A stretch of 17,353 nucleotides of DNA from assembly GCA_902478885.1 (NCBI GenBank), contig CABSMS010000045.1, positions 1 through 17,353 of the forward strand, given 5' to 3'. The number at the start of each line of letters is the position of its first letter. Within the stretch, counting starts at the first letter, position 1. The DNA comes from an uncultured Collinsella sp. GTDB taxonomy: Bacteria > Actinomycetota > Coriobacteriia > Coriobacteriales > Coriobacteriaceae. The translations under genes were made by a program, and so were the position numbers. Shown here piece after piece: positions 14,840 through 17,353 of this stretch. The notes beneath the pieces are model-generated. The model worked only from the letters and a program-made list of their open reading frames with translations, searched no databases and had not been told where the DNA came from.

Positions 14840-14865
14840 GCACTTGCGCGGCGGGATGGTAATAT
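14838..14865 (+). promoter_or_regulatory. Probable alaS promoter
   Basis: TTGCAC (14838-14843, overlapping the terminator's T-run), a 16-nt spacer and TAATAT (14860-14865). It leaves a leader of about 40 nt before the alaS start. No T-box elements are visible in this short leader. Confidence 0.5.
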
Positions 14866-14911
14866 CGTTACGTTTGAACTGTTTCGATGTGAAACCGAGG
14901 AGATTCCCTCT

Positions 14912-17311
14912 ATGAGTGCTGACTACCCGTCAATGACTACGGCCGAGATCCGCTCCAAGTTCCTCAACTTCTTTGAGGAGCGCGGTCTTAAGCTCTATCC
15001 TTCTTCGTCCCTCGTCCCCGACGATCCTTCGCTGCTGCTTGCCAACGCCGGCATGAACCAGTTTAAGGAGTACTACCAGGGCAAGAAGACCATGAAGGAG
15101 ATCGGCGCGATCTCCTGCCAGAAGTGCGTCCGCACCAACGACATCGACTGCATCGGCGAGGACGGCCGTCACCTGTCGTTCTTCGAGATGCTCGGCGATT
15201 TCTCTTTTGGCGGCGTCTCTAAGCAGCAGGCCTGCGCTTGGGCCTTTGAGCTCATCACCAAGGAGTTCAAGCTGCCGCTCGACCGCCTGTACTTCACCGT
15301 CTTTACCGAGGACGACGAGACCCATGACGTGTGGCGCTCTCTGGGCGTTGCCGAGGATCACATCTCGCGTCTGGGCGAGGACGATAACTTCTGGGCCGCC
15401 GGCCCCACCGGCCCCTGCGGTCCGTGCTCCGAGATCTACTTTGACATGGGCGAGGAGGTCGGCTGCGGTAGCCCCGACTGCAAGCCCGGCTGCGACTGCG
15501 ACCGCTTCCTGGAGTTCTGGAACCTCGTGTTTACCCAGTACGACCGCCAGGAGGACGGCTCCATGCCGGAGTTGCCGCACCGCAACCTCGATACGGGCAT
15601 GGGCCTGGAGCGCATGGCCGCCATCATGCAGCACAAGACCGCCAACTACGACGGCGATCTGATGCAGCACCTCATCAAGCTCGGTGAGGAGATCAGCGGC
15701 AAGACCTATGACGCTGACGATTACTCCGGCGCCAGCCGTTCTCTTCGCATCATCGCCGACCACTCCCGTGCCGTCGACTTTATGATCTCTGACGGCATTC
15801 TGCCCGGTAACGAGGGTCGTGAGTACGTCCTTCGCCGCCTGCTCCGCCGCGCCGTGTTCCACGGTCGCCTGCTGGGCATCGAGGGCGCCTTCCTGACCAA
15901 GTTCATCGACGAGGTCAACGCTCAGATGGGCGAGGCCTATCCTGAGCTGCTCAAGAACGTCGCGCTCGTCAAGGGTATCGTCGCCTCCGAGGAGGAGCGC
16001 TTCTCCACGACGCTCGACAACGGTCGCGTCTACCTGGATGAGGCCCTGGCAGCGCTTGCCGAGGGTGCTGTGCTTCCGGGCGATGTTGCCTTTAAGCTGC
16101 ATGACACCTTTGGTTTCCCCATCGACCTGACTGTCGAGATCGCCGGCACCGCTGGCCACGACGTCGACATGGATGGCTTCACTGCCTGCATGGAGGACCA
16201 GAAGGCCCGCGCCCGTGCCAATGCCAAGGGCGACGCCTGGGGCAGCTTCAACGACGTGTGGGTCGAGCTTTCCGACAAGGTCGCAGCGACCGAGTTCGAC
16301 GGCTATGACAACGATGTGATCGAGGGCGCCAAGGTTGTCGCCATCGTGTGCAACGGCGAGTCCGTCGAGTCCGCTGCTGCCGGCGAGGACGTCGAGGTCG
16401 TGCTCGACCGCACCCCGTTCTATGCCGAGATGGGCGGCCAGCAGGGCGACGCCGGCGAGCTTTCCGCCGAGGGCGTTTCGCTGACCGTTTCCGATACCAA
16501 GAACCACAACGGCCTGTATGCTCACGTCGCCCACGTTGCCGAGGGCACGCTGACCGTCGGTGCTACCGTGACCGCCGCGCTCGACGCCGAGCGCCGTGGT
16601 TTCCTGCGCCGCAACCACACCGCCACCCACCTGCTCGACGCCGCCCTTAAGCAGGTCCTGGGCGAGCATGTCTCCCAGGCCGGTTCGCTGGTGACGCCCG
16701 AGCACCTGCGCTTTGACTTTACGCACTTCGAGGCCCTGTCCTCCGAACAGCTCAAGGCTGTCGAGGACCTGGTCAACCATCAGATCTTCGCTTCCAAGCC
16801 GGTCGTGACCCGTGTCATGGGCATCGACGATGCTAAGGCTGCTGGCGCTGTCGCTCTGTTTGGCGAGAAGTACGGCGATGTCGTCCGCGTCGTCTCCGTG
16901 GGCGCCGAGGACCAGCCGTTCTCCCGCGAGCTCTGCGGCGGTACGCATGCCGCCAACACTGCCGAGATCGGTCTGTTCAAGATCATTTCCGAGTCCTCTA
17001 CGGGCTCCAATGTCCGCCGTATCGAGGCCGTGACCTCTAAGGGTGCCCTCGACTACATGGCCGACCGCCTGGCGCTCGTTGACGCCGCCGCCGCTGCGCT
17101 CAAGTGCCGCGTAGACGAGGTTCCCGCTCGCGTGGAGAACCTGCAGGCCGAGCTGCGCGAGACGTCCAATAAGCTCAAGAAGGCTCTGACCGGTGGCTCC
17201 TCCGACGCCATCTCCAGCGCCATCGAGGGCGCCGTCGAGCTCGACGGCTATAAGCTCGTTGTCGCTGAGCTCCAGGGCCTTGAGGCTGCCGACCTGCGCA
17301 ACGTATGGGAT
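14912..17311 (+). CDS. alaS: Alanyl-tRNA synthetase, 3' end missing
   Basis: A cytoplasmic class II synthetase that charges tRNA-Ala. Exactly 800 genuine codons are present; full-length relatives are about 870-880 residues. The catalytic domain begins with MTTAEIRSKFLNFFEERGL and holds motif 2 (DGRHLSFFEMLGDFSFGG, 84-101). The editing domain shows its zinc ligands HTATH (569-573) and CGGTH (675-679), at spacings like those of the E. coli enzyme. Only the start of the C-Ala region follows (coiled coil about 705-765). The start at 14912 has GAGGAG 9 nt upstream; the open frame from 14822 starts inside the terminator. After residue 800 (NVWD) the frame reads LSLIHI and a stop, but those codons are sequencing adapter, so the gene is cut by the contig end and is not a natural truncation. 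Confidence 0.97.
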
Positions 17312-17353
17312 CTGTCTCTTATACACATCTGACGCTGCCGACGAATAGCCTTG
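17312..17353. other. Illumina Nextera (Tn5) adapter and index sequence: artefact
   Basis: Bases 17312-17330 (CTGTCTCTTATACACATCT) are the 19-bp Tn5 mosaic end. Bases 17331-17344 (GACGCTGCCGACGA) complete the reverse complement of the Nextera read-1 transposase adapter. The next eight bases (ATAGCCTT, 17345-17352) sit where the i5 index belongs, and the final G matches the first base of the P5 arm. From memory, the index is the reverse complement of a standard Nextera XT i5 code, AAGGCTAT. None of this is genomic. Confidence 0.97.

Noticed and set aside
14930..17326. 798-residue open frame antisense to alaS, starting MYKRQ
   Set aside because: A shadow of alaS. Its first residues come from the reversed Tn5 mosaic end, so even its start is an adapter artefact.
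17312..17330. Tn5/IS50 mosaic end as evidence of a real transposon
   Set aside because: It is followed by the synthetic Nextera adapter and index at the contig end, which natural Tn5 does not have.
1..17353. CRISPR array, complete insertion sequence, tRNA or rRNA genes
   Set aside because: No spaced direct repeats, transposase frames, tRNA folds or rRNA segments were seen on either strand.

Overview
The window is about 17.35 kb of mostly GC-rich, densely coding bacterial chromosome. The protein sequences, Gly/Ala/Asp-rich composition, codon use and gene mix look like the Coriobacteriia (Actinomycetota), most like a gut Collinsella. That placement is inferred from recognition, not from a search. 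The content is largely housekeeping. I did not find a clearly new defence, mobile or biosynthetic system. The right end is not natural DNA: the last 42 bases are Illumina Nextera/Tn5 adapter plus index.

Left edge (1-1660). An AT-rich leftward gene start is cut by the window edge (possible S51 peptidase E-like protein). A 513-bp non-coding stretch follows, holding a 130-bp segment bounded by 16-bp perfect inverted repeats and two strong hairpins. A leftward metal-dependent alcohol/polyol dehydrogenase then ends in a 41-bp hairpin, whose exact reverse-complement copy recurs at 8320-8360 behind another gene.

Translation and membrane block (1661-6933). A T-box leader with an ATC specifier controls ileS. 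Downstream is a structured intergenic region with a strong terminator, then lspA and an RluD-type pseudouridine synthase whose start overlaps the lspA stop.

Middle block (6934-11504). A membrane family-2 glycosyltransferase ends in the second copy of the repeat hairpin. It is followed by a minimal A24 prepilin peptidase, a dGTPase-like HD phosphohydrolase and rarA.

Sigma block (11505-14839). Four tightly packed, translationally coupled genes encode a DUF948-like coiled-coil membrane protein, an RsbW-like anti-sigma factor lacking the usual ATP-binding residues, a SigB/F/G-type sigma factor, and an AI-2E family permease with an acidic tail. A strong terminator closes the unit. This is the most biologically interesting part: it looks like a general-stress-type sigma operon with a non-canonical regulator and no visible anti-anti-sigma gene.

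Right edge (14840-17353). alaS runs for 800 genuine codons and is then interrupted by adapter sequence, so its C-terminal domain is incomplete.
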